This document shows positions 18,493 through 26,786 of a DNA stretch of 64,000 nucleotides, in pieces. The DNA lies in contig CAISGR010000027.1 in the NCBI GenBank assembly GCA_903884945.1, forward strand, positions 1 to 64,000, read 5' to 3'. Positions within the stretch are counted from its first letter, which is position 1, and each line of letters opens with the position of its first letter. This stretch comes from an uncultured bacterium (GTDB lineage: Bacteria > Pseudomonadota > Alphaproteobacteria > Sphingomonadales > Sphingomonadaceae). Made by a program: the position numbers and the translations under genes. The notes beneath the pieces were generated by a model. That model worked only from the letters and a program-made list of their open reading frames with translations. It ran no database searches and was not told the DNA's origin.

Positions 18493-18774
18493 CTAGCCAG
18501 CCGAGGCGCCGGACGGAGACATCATGCCATGCATCTCCTTCATACAATCCGCGGAGCTCATCTTCATCATGTCGCAGTCGCAGTTGGCCATCTTCGCGGT
18601 ATCAGGCACCCAGACGCGCCGCTGAGCCGGTCCCGTGGCGCGCGGGCCATATTGGGGAACCGACTTCCACTCATAATGACCGGATTGTTGGCTGTGGTCG
18701 GGCTGGCCGGCGAATGCGGCGGCAGGCGCGGCAAGGGCTACGCCCAGCAGGGCGTAGAAAACACGGTTTTTCAT
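18493..18774 (-). CDS. Small exported Cys/Met-rich protein of the cus locus
   Basis: 93 residues from MKNRVFYALLG, with a signal peptide ending AFA-GQ. The mature part has a basic middle (GPAQRRVWVPDT) and a C-terminal cluster NCDCDMMKMSSADCMKEM that could bind copper. It lies 128 bases upstream of cusC on the same strand. No known domain is recognised; the metal-binding role is inferred from the residues and position. Confidence 0.65.
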   Translation of the reverse strand: MKNRVFYALLGVALAAPAAAFAGQPDHSQQSGHYEWKSVPQYGPRATGPAQRRVWVPDTAKMANCDCDMMKMSSADCMKEMHGMMSPSGASAG

Positions 18775-18877
18775 GACTGTAATCCTTTGGCAAATCATCG
18801 TGGTAGCCGCAGATCGGACAGGATGTTTGAGTGCGCGATAGGCGCACCGATCCTGTCAGCCTGACGGCTGTGGTCGA

Positions 18878-19237
18878 TCAGCCAAGGATAGTCGGTGGTT
18901 CAGGCTCGGGGGTCAGATCACTGCCATGCAGGGTCGACGTCGTGGTCCAGAATGCCATAGCTCCGTGAGCCACCGGCGATGCCGGGACGCGCGGCGCGTC
19001 GCGCAGAACCATCGGAACGACACAGCCCATTGATGCGACGCAGTCGAGCGTCAGCCCCTTGCAGGGCTTGCCCGAGGGCTGTTGTTTCTGAGCCATCGCA
19101 TTCATGCAATCTGCGCTCATTCCCGAAATCGCCATCGGCGCGGAAACCGGGGCCGGGTTAGAGGCATAGGCCGCCGCTTGGCCCATGAGGCCAACCAAGG
19201 CTCCCAGCAGGAGGAAGAGATGCAGTACCCGTTTCAC
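18878..19237 (-). CDS. Small exported Cys-containing protein of unknown function
   Basis: 119 residues with a signal peptide (LLLGALVGLMGQAAAYA). The mature protein carries four cysteines (SADCMNAMAQK, KPCKGLTLDC, MGCVVPM) and Met-rich segments. It lies between two other small exported proteins upstream of cus on the same strand. I do not recognise a family; the arrangement suggests a periplasmic metal-related accessory. Confidence 0.55.
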   Translation of the reverse strand: MKRVLHLFLLLGALVGLMGQAAAYASNPAPVSAPMAISGMSADCMNAMAQKQQPSGKPCKGLTLDCVASMGCVVPMVLRDAPRVPASPVAHGAMAFWTTTSTLHGSDLTPEPEPPTILG

Positions 19238-19280
19238 AGCCGTTACTTCTTACACCCGTCCTTATCGTAGAACAACGACA

Positions 19281-19727
19281 TCATCGTCCGCCATGACGCG
19301 CAAAGACATGCTGTCCACCTGGACCGAAGGCGACGACATTATAGGGGTCCACGTGTTGCCCCGGGACTTCCATCCCCGGCGAGCCCATCGGCATCCCGGC
19401 AACCGCAAGTCCACGCACGCCGCGCGGCTTCTGGGCAAGGACGCGCTTCATGTCGGTAATCGGGACATGACCCTCGAATGCCATGCCGTCTACAATCGCT
19501 GTATGGCAGGATGACAGGCCCGAAGGAACGCCTTGGGTCCGCTGGAAGCTGGAGCGCTGGCGATCGTCGATGATGGTTACTTGGCGCCCGAACTGCTTAC
19601 GCACCTGCGCCGCCCACTGCGCGCAGCAGCCACAGCCCGGATCGCGGTGAACCACGATAGGCGTCGCCGCCGCGCTGGCGACCGAAACCGACGCAAGGAC
19701 CAACGACAATGCGACTTTGAGTTTCAT
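19281..19727 (-). CDS. DUF411 periplasmic metal-binding protein
   Basis: 148 residues from MKLKVALSLV, start fixed by an AAGGA eight bases upstream. A signal peptide (to about 21) precedes the DUF411 signature VVHRDPGCGCCAQWA (C32, C34, C35), followed by the conserved SSCHTAIVDGMAFEGHVP and RGLAVAGMPMGSPGME. Members are found with copper resistance genes and have a Cys-Gly-Cys-Cys metal site. It heads the minus-strand group of small proteins leading to cus. Confidence 0.85.
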   Translation of the reverse strand: MKLKVALSLVLASVSVASAAATPIVVHRDPGCGCCAQWAAQVRKQFGRQVTIIDDRQRSSFQRTQGVPSGLSSCHTAIVDGMAFEGHVPITDMKRVLAQKPRGVRGLAVAGMPMGSPGMEVPGQHVDPYNVVAFGPGGQHVFARHGGR

Positions 19728-20055
19728 ATCGTCCTTCACCGCACCCATTCATCAAGGCTACCACTCTTCATAATACGCGCGACCGCCGCCTACCCCTCAA
19801 AAAGTGGCAGACGGTCGCAAGATTACCGTAGCGATCACGAACCGACATTCGTCGATGGGCAATCCAGGGTCGTTGCAGACCTCTCGCACTCGCGTCGATT
19901 TATGCAGTCGAAAAGCATTATTGCACCCGAGCAGGCCGCATTTCACATCTCAGCGACCCGGTCGCACGGCCGTAAGTTGACCGTTCGGAGTCCCGCATTC
20001 CCAACAGACGTGACGTATCTTTTCCTGTTCAATTCCACGTCGAGCAGAGCGACCC
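19728..20055. other. Gene-free interval
   Basis: About 330 bases between two minus-strand genes. No frame with a ribosome binding site, no RNA gene and no clear dyad was seen. It should hold the promoter for the DUF411 gene. Confidence 0.5.
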
Positions 20056-22740
20056 TCAGATCACATATTTGTCCCAGCTCGCATAATGTTCAGCGCTGCG
20101 CTTGCCGCGCGGAAGGCTGAGACCGACGAGGGCGAGCCCTATGATCACCGAAACGATCGTTCCCAGGTGGCCGGCCCCCGTCAGCAGGAAAGGGGCAGCA
20201 ACCAGCCAGGCGCCGAGCGCGCCATTGATGAAGCGCACGGCGCGGGCAACTTCGGCGGTGGCGATGATCGCGACGGTGATGACCAGGGCACCAATGACAT
20301 GGTCGCTGTTCGCCATGGCGCCCTCATTGCCCAGTGTCACCCGTGTGAGCATGAGGAATGCGCCGAGCGCGATACTGACCGCCAGCGTCCACGGCAGGGT
20401 CAGCCCCCGCTTTGCATCGGCCCAAAATGCGGCAGGCGACGACATCAGGTCGGAGGCGTCCTCACTGCCGGCCTCGCTCGCGTCGCCCTGGAAGAAGGTG
20501 CGAATCAGCGGCTTGCCGCGGCATTTCGCCCACACAAGGAACTGACCCATGGCGATGACCTCGTCGAGCGCGAAAGGGATCATGATCAGCATGGCGAGGG
20601 CGGCGATCAGCGCCAGCGTGCTCCAGGTGCCAATGACGATGGGCTGGCTGATGATGAAATAGATGCTGACCACGCCGAGTGGAATGACCAGGATGCCGAA
20701 GAAGGTCACCATCCACGGCATCGTGCGCCAGCGGTCGCGGGTGCCCATCACCGCCATCAGGATCTCGAGCACGTAGCTGATGGTGCCGAGACCGCCGTCG
20801 GGAATCGGCCACGCCTTTGACATGTTAGACGTGATGATCTCCTCGGTACCATTGCGCGGATCGCTCAACGAGCCGACAAAGAAGGGTTCCCAGACGCTAT
20901 CGATGTGGCCCAGTTGGTATGCCGTCAGGATGCGCGAGGTAAGAAGACCTATCAGACCCATCACGACGATCGGCAGCCGCTGGGCATCGGTAGACGGGGA
21001 ATAGGTCCAGCCGGGTGGGATGTTCTTGGGGTCCATCATCCCTGCCATGCTCATACCCGGCATCATCGGCACGAGCACCGACAGCGCGATCACAGCCGAG
21101 CCGATGAGCAAATCGTTGTTGTACTGCGCCGCGCTCGGGCTCCAAAAGATCAACGGCGCGAACAGCAGCCAGATCCCAACGAATGCGACCGCCCACTGAG
21201 CCCACGTCTTGGTGCGTGGTACAAGCGACAGCGCACCGAACAGCGCGATGGCAAGCCCGCTGACAAGATCGCTTACGGCCAGCGCGCTTGCACGCCACTC
21301 GATCGACGGCAGACCGCGATCGACCGTTACGAACCGCGCCGCCTCACCGACGCGCTGCGCGGTCATGGAGTCGTAGATGAGCGGGCTCGAGGCGAGCCAC
21401 AGACCGAGGCCGATGTTGGCGTAGAGCGCCCAGCGCGCACGGCGCTCGTCGCGGTCCATCATGGCCATGTGATCGCCATGTGCACCGTGGCTGGACATCG
21501 CCATGTCCCCAGCCCCGTGCCCCACAGCGGCATGATCCATGTTGCCATGGTCCTTAGCTCCGTGCTCCATGCCGGGCATCGCGCCGGCTGCCGCTTCAGG
21601 CGGGTTATGGTCCAGCTCGGCCGGCTTCGGATCGGACTTGTCGTTCCAGGCGACGAGGTTTTCGTTGAGCTTGTTGTTCCGGTACCAGGCGCGCGGGTGG
21701 CGCTTCAACGCCGCAACGATCGTCGGAAGCGTTTCGCGAAGACTGTGCTTCGGCTCCCATCCAAGTAGCGACCGTGCGCGCGAGATATCGAGAATGTAGT
21801 GGTCGTTGCTGCTGTCGATCATCCAGGGCTGGATGAAATCGTCGTCGCCGAGTGCCTCGTTCTGAAGAACGATACCAGCCTTCGCGAGCGGCTGCGGGAT
21901 GCGGATCGTCTTCCAGCCCTCGCCGTGGAGCGCCTCGCCGACGATGTCCTGGATTTCGGCGTAGCCGGGGGCATCGGGTTCGCCGATGAGCAGGGGCAGT
22001 TCAGACGGAAGATCGTGCCGCCGATCGACCAGGCGCACCACGGCTTCCGCCAGGTCATCGCGGTGCACCGATGATTGCGCCGCGCACAGCATGCCAGGAT
22101 AGAAATGCGAGATCAGGCGGTGCTCGTAGATCTGCGATATCTGCTGTGCGAGGAACGCTGAGCGTCCCTCGTCGGCATAGACTCCTGCGGGTCGCAGGTA
22201 GACGACGGGTATCCGTCCGTGACGCTCGTGCAGCAGCGCCTCTGTGTCGACTTTGGACTGCGGGTACGCCCAGGAGGCACCGATCGGCGATTCCTCGTTG
22301 ATGCGCTCCTGCGGAGTGGCGGTCGGTTTATGGACCAGCATCGTGCTGGCGAAGACGAATTGCTCGACATCGAACGACTGGAGTCCGTCGATCAGCCGCC
22401 GTGTCCCTTGGACGGTTACCTTGTCGTAGAGCGGATTGGGATCGCCAGAAATGTCATAATACGCGGCGAGATGAATGACGGAAGCAATGCGGTTGCCGTA
22501 TCGCGCGCGAACCTCCTCGAGCGCAGCGTGAACCGCTTCATCCGAGCCGACATCAATGTCGATAGCGGCGGCGGGCGGTGGTGGCTCGGGCGGACCGGCG
22601 CGATCGAGACCGACGACCGTGTAGCGCTCGCCGAGCCGGGCGATCAGGGCCGCGGCGATAAAACCGCTCGCTCCGGTGACGAGGACGATCTCAGAAGCGC
22701 CTTTGGCGCCACTCGGACCGCTGCGCTCGATGTCGGTCAT
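20056..22740 (-). CDS. Fusion of an SDR epimerase/dehydratase with SPW-repeat and VKOR-like membrane domains
   Basis: 894 residues. Residues 18-350 form an extended SDR with the nucleotide motif GASGFIA (23-29) and active site Y159-PQS-K163. A His/Met-rich linker (about 388-430, with MEHGAKDHGN and HGAHGDHMAMM) follows. The second half is membrane-embedded: SPW-like helix pairs (LWLASSPLIY, IWLLFAPLIFW, AWLVAAPFLL) and a middle section (about 590-735, WPIPDGGLGTISYVLE, GTWSTLALIA) resembling vitamin K epoxide reductase but without its cysteines. Substrate is unknown; the linker suggests metal contact. It lies 127 bases downstream of a DUF305 gene. Confidence 0.75.
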   Translation of the reverse strand: MTDIERSGPSGAKGASEIVLVTGASGFIAAALIARLGERYTVVGLDRAGPPEPPPPAAAIDIDVGSDEAVHAALEEVRARYGNRIASVIHLAAYYDISGDPNPLYDKVTVQGTRRLIDGLQSFDVEQFVFASTMLVHKPTATPQERINEESPIGASWAYPQSKVDTEALLHERHGRIPVVYLRPAGVYADEGRSAFLAQQISQIYEHRLISHFYPGMLCAAQSSVHRDDLAEAVVRLVDRRHDLPSELPLLIGEPDAPGYAEIQDIVGEALHGEGWKTIRIPQPLAKAGIVLQNEALGDDDFIQPWMIDSSNDHYILDISRARSLLGWEPKHSLRETLPTIVAALKRHPRAWYRNNKLNENLVAWNDKSDPKPAELDHNPPEAAAGAMPGMEHGAKDHGNMDHAAVGHGAGDMAMSSHGAHGDHMAMMDRDERRARWALYANIGLGLWLASSPLIYDSMTAQRVGEAARFVTVDRGLPSIEWRASALAVSDLVSGLAIALFGALSLVPRTKTWAQWAVAFVGIWLLFAPLIFWSPSAAQYNNDLLIGSAVIALSVLVPMMPGMSMAGMMDPKNIPPGWTYSPSTDAQRLPIVVMGLIGLLTSRILTAYQLGHIDSVWEPFFVGSLSDPRNGTEEIITSNMSKAWPIPDGGLGTISYVLEILMAVMGTRDRWRTMPWMVTFFGILVIPLGVVSIYFIISQPIVIGTWSTLALIAALAMLIMIPFALDEVIAMGQFLVWAKCRGKPLIRTFFQGDASEAGSEDASDLMSSPAAFWADAKRGLTLPWTLAVSIALGAFLMLTRVTLGNEGAMANSDHVIGALVITVAIIATAEVARAVRFINGALGAWLVAAPFLLTGAGHLGTIVSVIIGLALVGLSLPRGKRSAEHYASWDKYVI

Positions 22741-22867
22741 ACTTCCACCATCCTGCTTCTTTCGCGAAGAGCGTCGATCGCTGGATATTTGAGCAAGATG
22801 CGCATGACGAAGCCTTTCCGACAGTACCCGATCATGTGCCCATCCTGTTTACTTCGAAGAACACACC

Positions 22868-23452
22868 TCAGGAAATCGGCTTTCGTGTATCTATTCCGGT
22901 GCTTTCGTCGGTTTGCGGTGGCGGGGGCGACGCACCGCGATCGCGATAGGAGGGCAGGTCCGGAGCGCCATCCGGCGCCGGGTTAGCTTGCAGGCGCGCG
23001 ATCATCTGTTTCATTTGGGCGATCTCGCGTACCTGCGCGTCGATGATGCCATCGGCCAGCTTTCGAACCTCGGGGTCCTTGATGTGCGCGCGCTCGCTGG
23101 TCATGATCGCAATCGAGTGGTGCGGGATCATCGCCTTCATGTAGGAGACGTCGTCGACCGTTTCCTGGCTCCGCACCAGCCAAAGCGCTAAACCAAAAAT
23201 GGCAGCGCTACCGAGCAGGATGCCGATATTGAGGCGGGTGTTCTTGTACATGCCCCACATGAAACTGAGCATGATCACCGCCATGACCGCGCCCATGACG
23301 AGCGCCATCCAGGTGCGCGTCTGGCTGAACTGGACATGGCTCAGCGCATAGGTGTTGAGATACATCAGCCCGAACATCACGACCGTAGACGTCGCAATCA
23401 TCGCCACGAACCGGCCATAGCCCATGCCTATGCCATTCTTCTTGTCTTCCAT
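22868..23452 (-). CDS. DUF305-family membrane protein
   Basis: 194 residues from MEDKKNGIGM. Three membrane segments (about 13-35, 48-68, 74-94) precede a C-terminal DUF305 domain with MIPHHSIAIM (108-117), the conserved His pair of this family, and a helix ending REIAQMKQMI. DUF305 proteins often accompany copper resistance genes, and the His/Met residues may bind metal. It is upstream of, and likely co-transcribed with, the SDR fusion gene. Confidence 0.8.
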   Translation of the reverse strand: MEDKKNGIGMGYGRFVAMIATSTVVMFGLMYLNTYALSHVQFSQTRTWMALVMGAVMAVIMLSFMWGMYKNTRLNIGILLGSAAIFGLALWLVRSQETVDDVSYMKAMIPHHSIAIMTSERAHIKDPEVRKLADGIIDAQVREIAQMKQMIARLQANPAPDGAPDLPSYRDRGASPPPPQTDESTGIDTRKPIS

Positions 23453-24064
23453 TGACCGACTCCGTCCTACCTCTAGGCTCCTCACCCTCCTCGGCTGCCA
23501 AGGGGGCATGCCTGCAACTCACTTCATACCCAAAGGGATCCAAGATCACCTGGAGTATGACCGGGAGGATGGACATTCAACTTTGATCATAGCCGGGTTT
23601 CCGCTGCGCCGTACCTCTGCATTGTTCAGCCAGGCTCTTGGGCGGCGACGCTTAACCGGCCAAGTTCTGAGGGCGCCCTGATGTCGACCGGCTTTGTCGC
23701 TATCAATTCCTTGAGCGGCCCGAGCAGCTATGATGATCCTGTTGCATACTGCGGGCGTGAGTGATTTGATCCTTGTACCGCCCGACGGCACCCTGGACCG
23801 CGAGAATCGCCCTAATTTACAGGCCATCGAGTACGCGTACCCCTTATCGCCAGAGCACAACCCGCTAGTAGCGGGAGCGTATCAAAAGATGCGATTAGTG
23901 CGACGACGTTTTGGCACGGGGTTTGCCCGGAGCTTTGATGGGGCTTCGTAACATTACGCATATTGAGTCGGGAGCCGGGTCCATAGTCTTGGTGGCGAAG
24001 AAAGGTTCTTCACCGCCAGTTTTCCTCGGCGGGTCTTGTAAACTCAGCCAAGGAGGCTTCCACC
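23453..24064. other. Gene-free interval of about 610 bases
   Basis: Open frames exist on both strands but none has a recognisable product or a good ribosome binding site. An imperfect hairpin (CCGCC ... GGCGG, about 24014-24033) lies just before the next gene, whose AAGGAG ribosome binding site is at 24049-24054. Lower coding quality suggests a scar of rearrangement, but no repeat or transposase was found. Confidence 0.45.
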
Positions 24065-24424
24065 ATGTTGCTCAAGAAGAAGATCACCATCGCGCTTGCA
24101 GGCCTCGCCGTGCTCGGCGCCGCGCCTACCTACGCCCAGGGCATCGGCCACAGCTTTTTCATGCGTGGATCGATCGTCGGCAAGGACACGACCGGAACGG
24201 TCGTTTGTGTGGGTAAGGCCGACGGCGCGACCGTAGGCCAGGTCCTCGAGGTCTACCGTGTGGAAAGCACACCTGGACCTTCGAAGACCCCCGGCGCGGG
24301 CTTCCGGCGCGTGGCCGTCGGGCACGTCAAGATCGATCACATTTTCGATGACCATTTCGCGCATGTGAGCATCGCCGACGGCACGCCGAAGGTCCACGAC
24401 ATCGTCGAACTCCGCAGGAAATAA
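24065..24424 (+). CDS. Small exported protein, tandem copy 1
   Basis: 119 residues with a signal peptide ending TYAQ and a good AAGGAG ribosome binding site. The mature part reads GIGHSFFMRGSIVGKDTTG, VVCVGKADGATVGQVLEVYR, then VKIDHIFDDHFAHVSIADG and HDIVELRRK, suggesting a small beta-rich domain. One Cys and a HIFDDHFAH cluster could bind metal. The next gene (24560) is a close paralogue. The family and function are not recognised; linkage to MerR regulators suggests metal stress. Confidence 0.7.
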   Translation: MLLKKKITIALAGLAVLGAAPTYAQGIGHSFFMRGSIVGKDTTGTVVCVGKADGATVGQVLEVYRVESTPGPSKTPGAGFRRVAVGHVKIDHIFDDHFAHVSIADGTPKVHDIVELRRK

Positions 24425-24433
24425 GTCGGCAGC

Positions 24434-24455
24434 GGGGACGGCGACCGCCGTCCCC
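24434..24455 (+). terminator. Strong hairpin between the tandem paralogues
   Basis: GGGGACGGC (24434-24442) and GCCGTCCCC (24447-24455) form a 9-bp perfect stem with a GACC tetraloop, ten bases after the stop of copy 1. No T-tract follows, so it may act as a processing or attenuation element instead of a full terminator. Confidence 0.5.
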
Positions 24456-24559
24456 ACCATCAACGCCACCTCGCTGCAGAACGAGACCGGCACGATCGCT
24501 CGCAACCAAGCGACGAACACCGGCCTGGGTGCACGAGACATGAATTGAAAGGAATCGAG

Positions 24560-24922
24560 ATGCGCTTCAAGAAGTCAAAATCGATGGCCATGGCGAGTAT
24601 CGCCCTCGCCGGCGCGGTCCCCGCTCTGGCGACCGGCATCGGCCACAGCTTTTTTATGCGTGGATCGATCATCGGCAAGGACACGACCGGAACGATCGTG
24701 TGTGTTGGCAAAGCAGATGGCGCGACAGTCGGACAGGTGCTTGACGTCTATCGCGTGAAGACGCTGCCCGGCTCCGGCTACAAAGGAAGCGGCCCCGCTT
24801 ATCGCCGAGACCTCATCGGCCACGTCAGGGTCGATCATATATTTGACGACCATTTTGCGCATGTGAGCGTCGCCGACGGCGCTCCCGCAGTTCACGACAT
24901 CGTCGAGCTCCGCAAGAAATAA
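24560..24922 (+). CDS. Small exported protein, tandem copy 2
   Basis: 120 residues from MRFKKSKSMA; this start is preferred because AAAGGA lies seven bases upstream. The signal peptide ends ALA-TG. From GIGHSFFMRGSI to the end it matches copy 1 closely at both protein and DNA level, differing mostly around residues 70-85 where the linker changes. Both copies keep the single Cys and the HIFDDHFAH segment. A local duplication is clear; function is unknown. Confidence 0.7.
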   Translation: MRFKKSKSMAMASIALAGAVPALATGIGHSFFMRGSIIGKDTTGTIVCVGKADGATVGQVLDVYRVKTLPGSGYKGSGPAYRRDLIGHVRVDHIFDDHFAHVSVADGAPAVHDIVELRKK

Positions 24923-24931
24923 GGGCGTGCC

Positions 24932-24953
24932 GGGGAGGGGCTTGCCGCTCCCC
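24932..24953 (+). terminator. Hairpin after tandem copy 2
   Basis: GGGGAG (24932-24937) pairs with CTCCCC (24948-24953), extended inside by GGC/GCC. It sits ten bases after the stop of copy 2, in the same relative position as the hairpin after copy 1. There is no T-tract. Confidence 0.4.
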
Positions 24954-25047
24954 ATGATGCCTGATGGCGGCCGCAAGCGACGAAAAGTCGCGCGGCCTTT
25001 GAGCGGACAGGAGAGCGGCGATGATCGACCGACGTCCAAATATTTCT

Positions 25048-25080
25048 CTTGACCCTGGACCTAGGTCCAAGCGGCACTGT
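25048..25080 (+). promoter_or_regulatory. MerR-type operator/promoter
   Basis: TTGACC (25049-25054) is followed by the perfect palindrome TGGACCTAGGTCCA (25056-25069) and a weak -10 candidate CACTGT (25075-25080) after a 20-bp spacer. This is the layout of promoters bound by heavy-metal MerR proteins. It lies 17 bases before the MerR start at 25097 in the same direction, so the regulator probably controls its own operon. Confidence 0.7.
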
Positions 25081-25096
25081 GCCTCCGAGACTTGCC

Positions 25097-25576
25097 ATGT
25101 CACGGCTTAGAATCGGTGAGCTGGCCGAGGCTGCCGGCGTTCGAAAGGACACCATACGTTATTATGAGCGCACCGGCCTGCTCCCCGCTCCGCAACGGAC
25201 CAGTGCAGGATACCGCGTCTATCATCCTGCAGACGTCGAACGCATCAAGTTCGTTCGCGCTGCACAGGGGCTCGGTTACACCCTCACCGAAACGCACGCG
25301 CTCCTGCTGGTGCGGGCCGGAGACGCCCTCGCCGGGTCGGATATCCTCGCCGTCACGCGGGTCAAACTGCGCGAAGCACTGGTCAGGGTGGAACAGCTCA
25401 AGCTTATCGAAACAGGCCTTGAGCAGCTGGGTGAAGCGCCCTCGCACGAAGCCGAAAGCGACCCTTGCCCGATCCTCTTTCTGGTTCGGGACGGGCGGCT
25501 GTCTCAATTGGCCGCAGATCAGCCAGAACAAATGTCCGTGGGAGAGGACCACACCACCTGCACAGGGAAGGACTGA
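25097..25576 (+). CDS. MerR family metal-responsive regulator
   Basis: 159 residues from MSRLRIGELA; the longer frame would begin inside the operator, so this start is preferred. The winged-helix signature IRYYERTGLLP (20-30) and the dimer helix are present. Near the end of the helix there is DPCPIL with C124, and a second Cys (C155) in a longer, atypical tail DHTTCTGKD; the first ligand Cys of CueR/ZntR is missing, so the metal is unclear. It starts a plus-strand operon with a small lipoprotein two bases downstream. Confidence 0.8.
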   Translation: MSRLRIGELAEAAGVRKDTIRYYERTGLLPAPQRTSAGYRVYHPADVERIKFVRAAQGLGYTLTETHALLLVRAGDALAGSDILAVTRVKLREALVRVEQLKLIETGLEQLGEAPSHEAESDPCPILFLVRDGRLSQLAADQPEQMSVGEDHTTCTGKD

Positions 25577-25578
25577 AC

Positions 25579-25794
25579 ATGAAATACTCTATCTCGCTGG
25601 GATTGCTACCACTGGCGCTGCTCGGCGCTTGCGCGACCCTTCCGCCGACTAGCGCGCAGATCGCGAGCTGCAAGGCCATGGAAGACAATATGGGTCTCGC
25701 GACGCCCCATGATCACAACGAGATGAAGGGACAGGGGCGCAACCCGATGAATCTCTCGCACGATCGCTGCCTGCAGATTCTCAAGCAGCAATGA
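25579..25794 (+). CDS. Small lipoprotein
   Basis: 71 residues from MKYSISLGLL with a lipobox LLGAC at about 14-18. The mature part has two further cysteines (SCKAMEDNMG, DRCLQIL) and a His-Asp-His segment (TPHDHNEMKG). The start lies two bases after the merR stop, so the two are co-translated. The family is not recognised; a periplasmic metal-binding role is inferred. Confidence 0.65.
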   Translation: MKYSISLGLLPLALLGACATLPPTSAQIASCKAMEDNMGLATPHDHNEMKGQGRNPMNLSHDRCLQILKQQ

Positions 25795-25880
25795 CACCCT
25801 GATCTGTCGGTCGAGCACGCTTATCAAGCTCGTCCGACGGGATTTGCGTTCGACCGCTCACTCTCATTCGGAGACACATC

Positions 25881-26219
25881 ATGAAGACTCACCTCACGAA
25901 TACGTCCGGGAAGATCGTCTCGGGGCTCACAGCCCTTGCGCTTCTCGGAACGCTTGCTGCGTGCGGCAAGAAGACGGACGGCACGCAAAACCAGGCTGCC
26001 TCCAATGCCTCTGCAAGCGCGCCCGGCGCTCTTGAAAACGACACCGCCGCCGCCACGGACTCTGTCGGGACCGACAACACGGCGGCCGATATGGATGAGC
26101 GCCACCGTCAGGATATGGACCACAGCGACATGCGCCGGGGTGGGCCGATGATGCCCAATGGCGCCCCGCCTACGAGCACGCCCGACAACAGTCAGTCCGC
26201 CCCGATGAAGGATATGTAA
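25881..26219 (+). CDS. Small low-complexity lipoprotein
   Basis: 112 residues with a lipobox LAAC near residue 27 (GTLAACGKK). The mature part is rich in Ala, Asn, Asp and Ser and ends in Met/His-rich stretches (MDERHRQDMDHSDMRRG, QSAPMKDM). The C-terminal MKDM is shared with other small proteins of this island (for example the one ending at 28139). No enzyme motif is visible. It sits 86 bases after the previous lipoprotein. Confidence 0.6.
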   Translation: MKTHLTNTSGKIVSGLTALALLGTLAACGKKTDGTQNQAASNASASAPGALENDTAAATDSVGTDNTAADMDERHRQDMDHSDMRRGGPMMPNGAPPTSTPDNSQSAPMKDM

Positions 26220-26280
26220 GCCGAGCAGGCTGAAAACCCCGGCACTGCCCGACCTGAGCAAGACCAATTCGAAGGAATAA

Positions 26281-26308
26281 TGCCGCGACCTTTCGAATGG
26301 TCGCGGCA
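26281..26308 (+). other. Perfect 10-bp hairpin before a merR gene
   Basis: TGCCGCGACC (26281-26290) and GGTCGCGGCA (26299-26308) form a perfect stem with an 8-base loop, ending 13 bases before the ATG of the next MerR gene and overlapping its likely ribosome binding region (GGAGA at 26311-26315). It could be a terminator of the upstream unit or a translation control element. Confidence 0.5.
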
Positions 26309-26321
26309 ACGGAGACGCGCC

Positions 26322-26786
26322 ATGACATATTTCACGATCGGAAAGCTGTCGCGTGCGCTCGGCATCCGTCCCGATACCATCCGCTATTACGAGCGCAACG
26401 GTCTGCTTCCTCCGCCCGCCCGGTCTTCTGCCGGTTACCGCACCTATGGCGACGCCGATCTCGAGCGCGTGCGGTTCATTCGCAAGGGGCAGCAGCTGGG
26501 TTTCACGCTTCGCGAAATCGGAAGCCTGCTCGATTTGCGCGCGTCCGACACCGCGACAACCGCCGATGTCCTGGCCATCACCGAGAGCAAGATAAATGAA
26601 GCGACCACCCGTATCGATGATCTGACCCGCATCAAGACCGCCCTGTCCGCCCTGTCCGCCCAATGCTCGATCGACATTCCCATCGCGGATTGCCCGATCC
26701 TCGCGCATCTCGCGAGCATTCCCAGGGGAAGCCCACCTGGCGACGGCGACCCTCATGCCGCCCGCGCAGTGAAGGCGTCCATATGA
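26322..26786 (+). CDS. MerR family heavy-metal regulator (CueR/ZntR-like)
   Basis: 154 residues from MTYFTIGKLS. Winged helix with IRYYERNGLLPP (20-31) and a dimer helix lead to the metal loop CSIDIPIADC with C115 and C124, followed by PILAHL. The two-Cys loop suits CueR- or ZntR-type sensing; the extra Cys near 79 of MerR/ZntR is absent. A perfect hairpin sits directly upstream. Its stop overlaps the next gene by 4 bases, tying it to the downstream membrane/redox genes. No MerR-type promoter is visible just upstream. Confidence 0.82.
   Translation: MTYFTIGKLSRALGIRPDTIRYYERNGLLPPPARSSAGYRTYGDADLERVRFIRKGQQLGFTLREIGSLLDLRASDTATTADVLAITESKINEATTRIDDLTRIKTALSALSAQCSIDIPIADCPILAHLASIPRGSPPGDGDPHAARAVKASI

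Noticed and set aside
19728..20055. Possible small RNA or attenuator
   Set aside because: No stable stem or promoter pair was seen by eye in this stretch.
23546..23860. A 104-residue minus-strand frame in the gap after the DUF305 gene
   Set aside because: No family pattern, no ribosome binding site and strongly basic, low-complexity composition; treated as non-coding.
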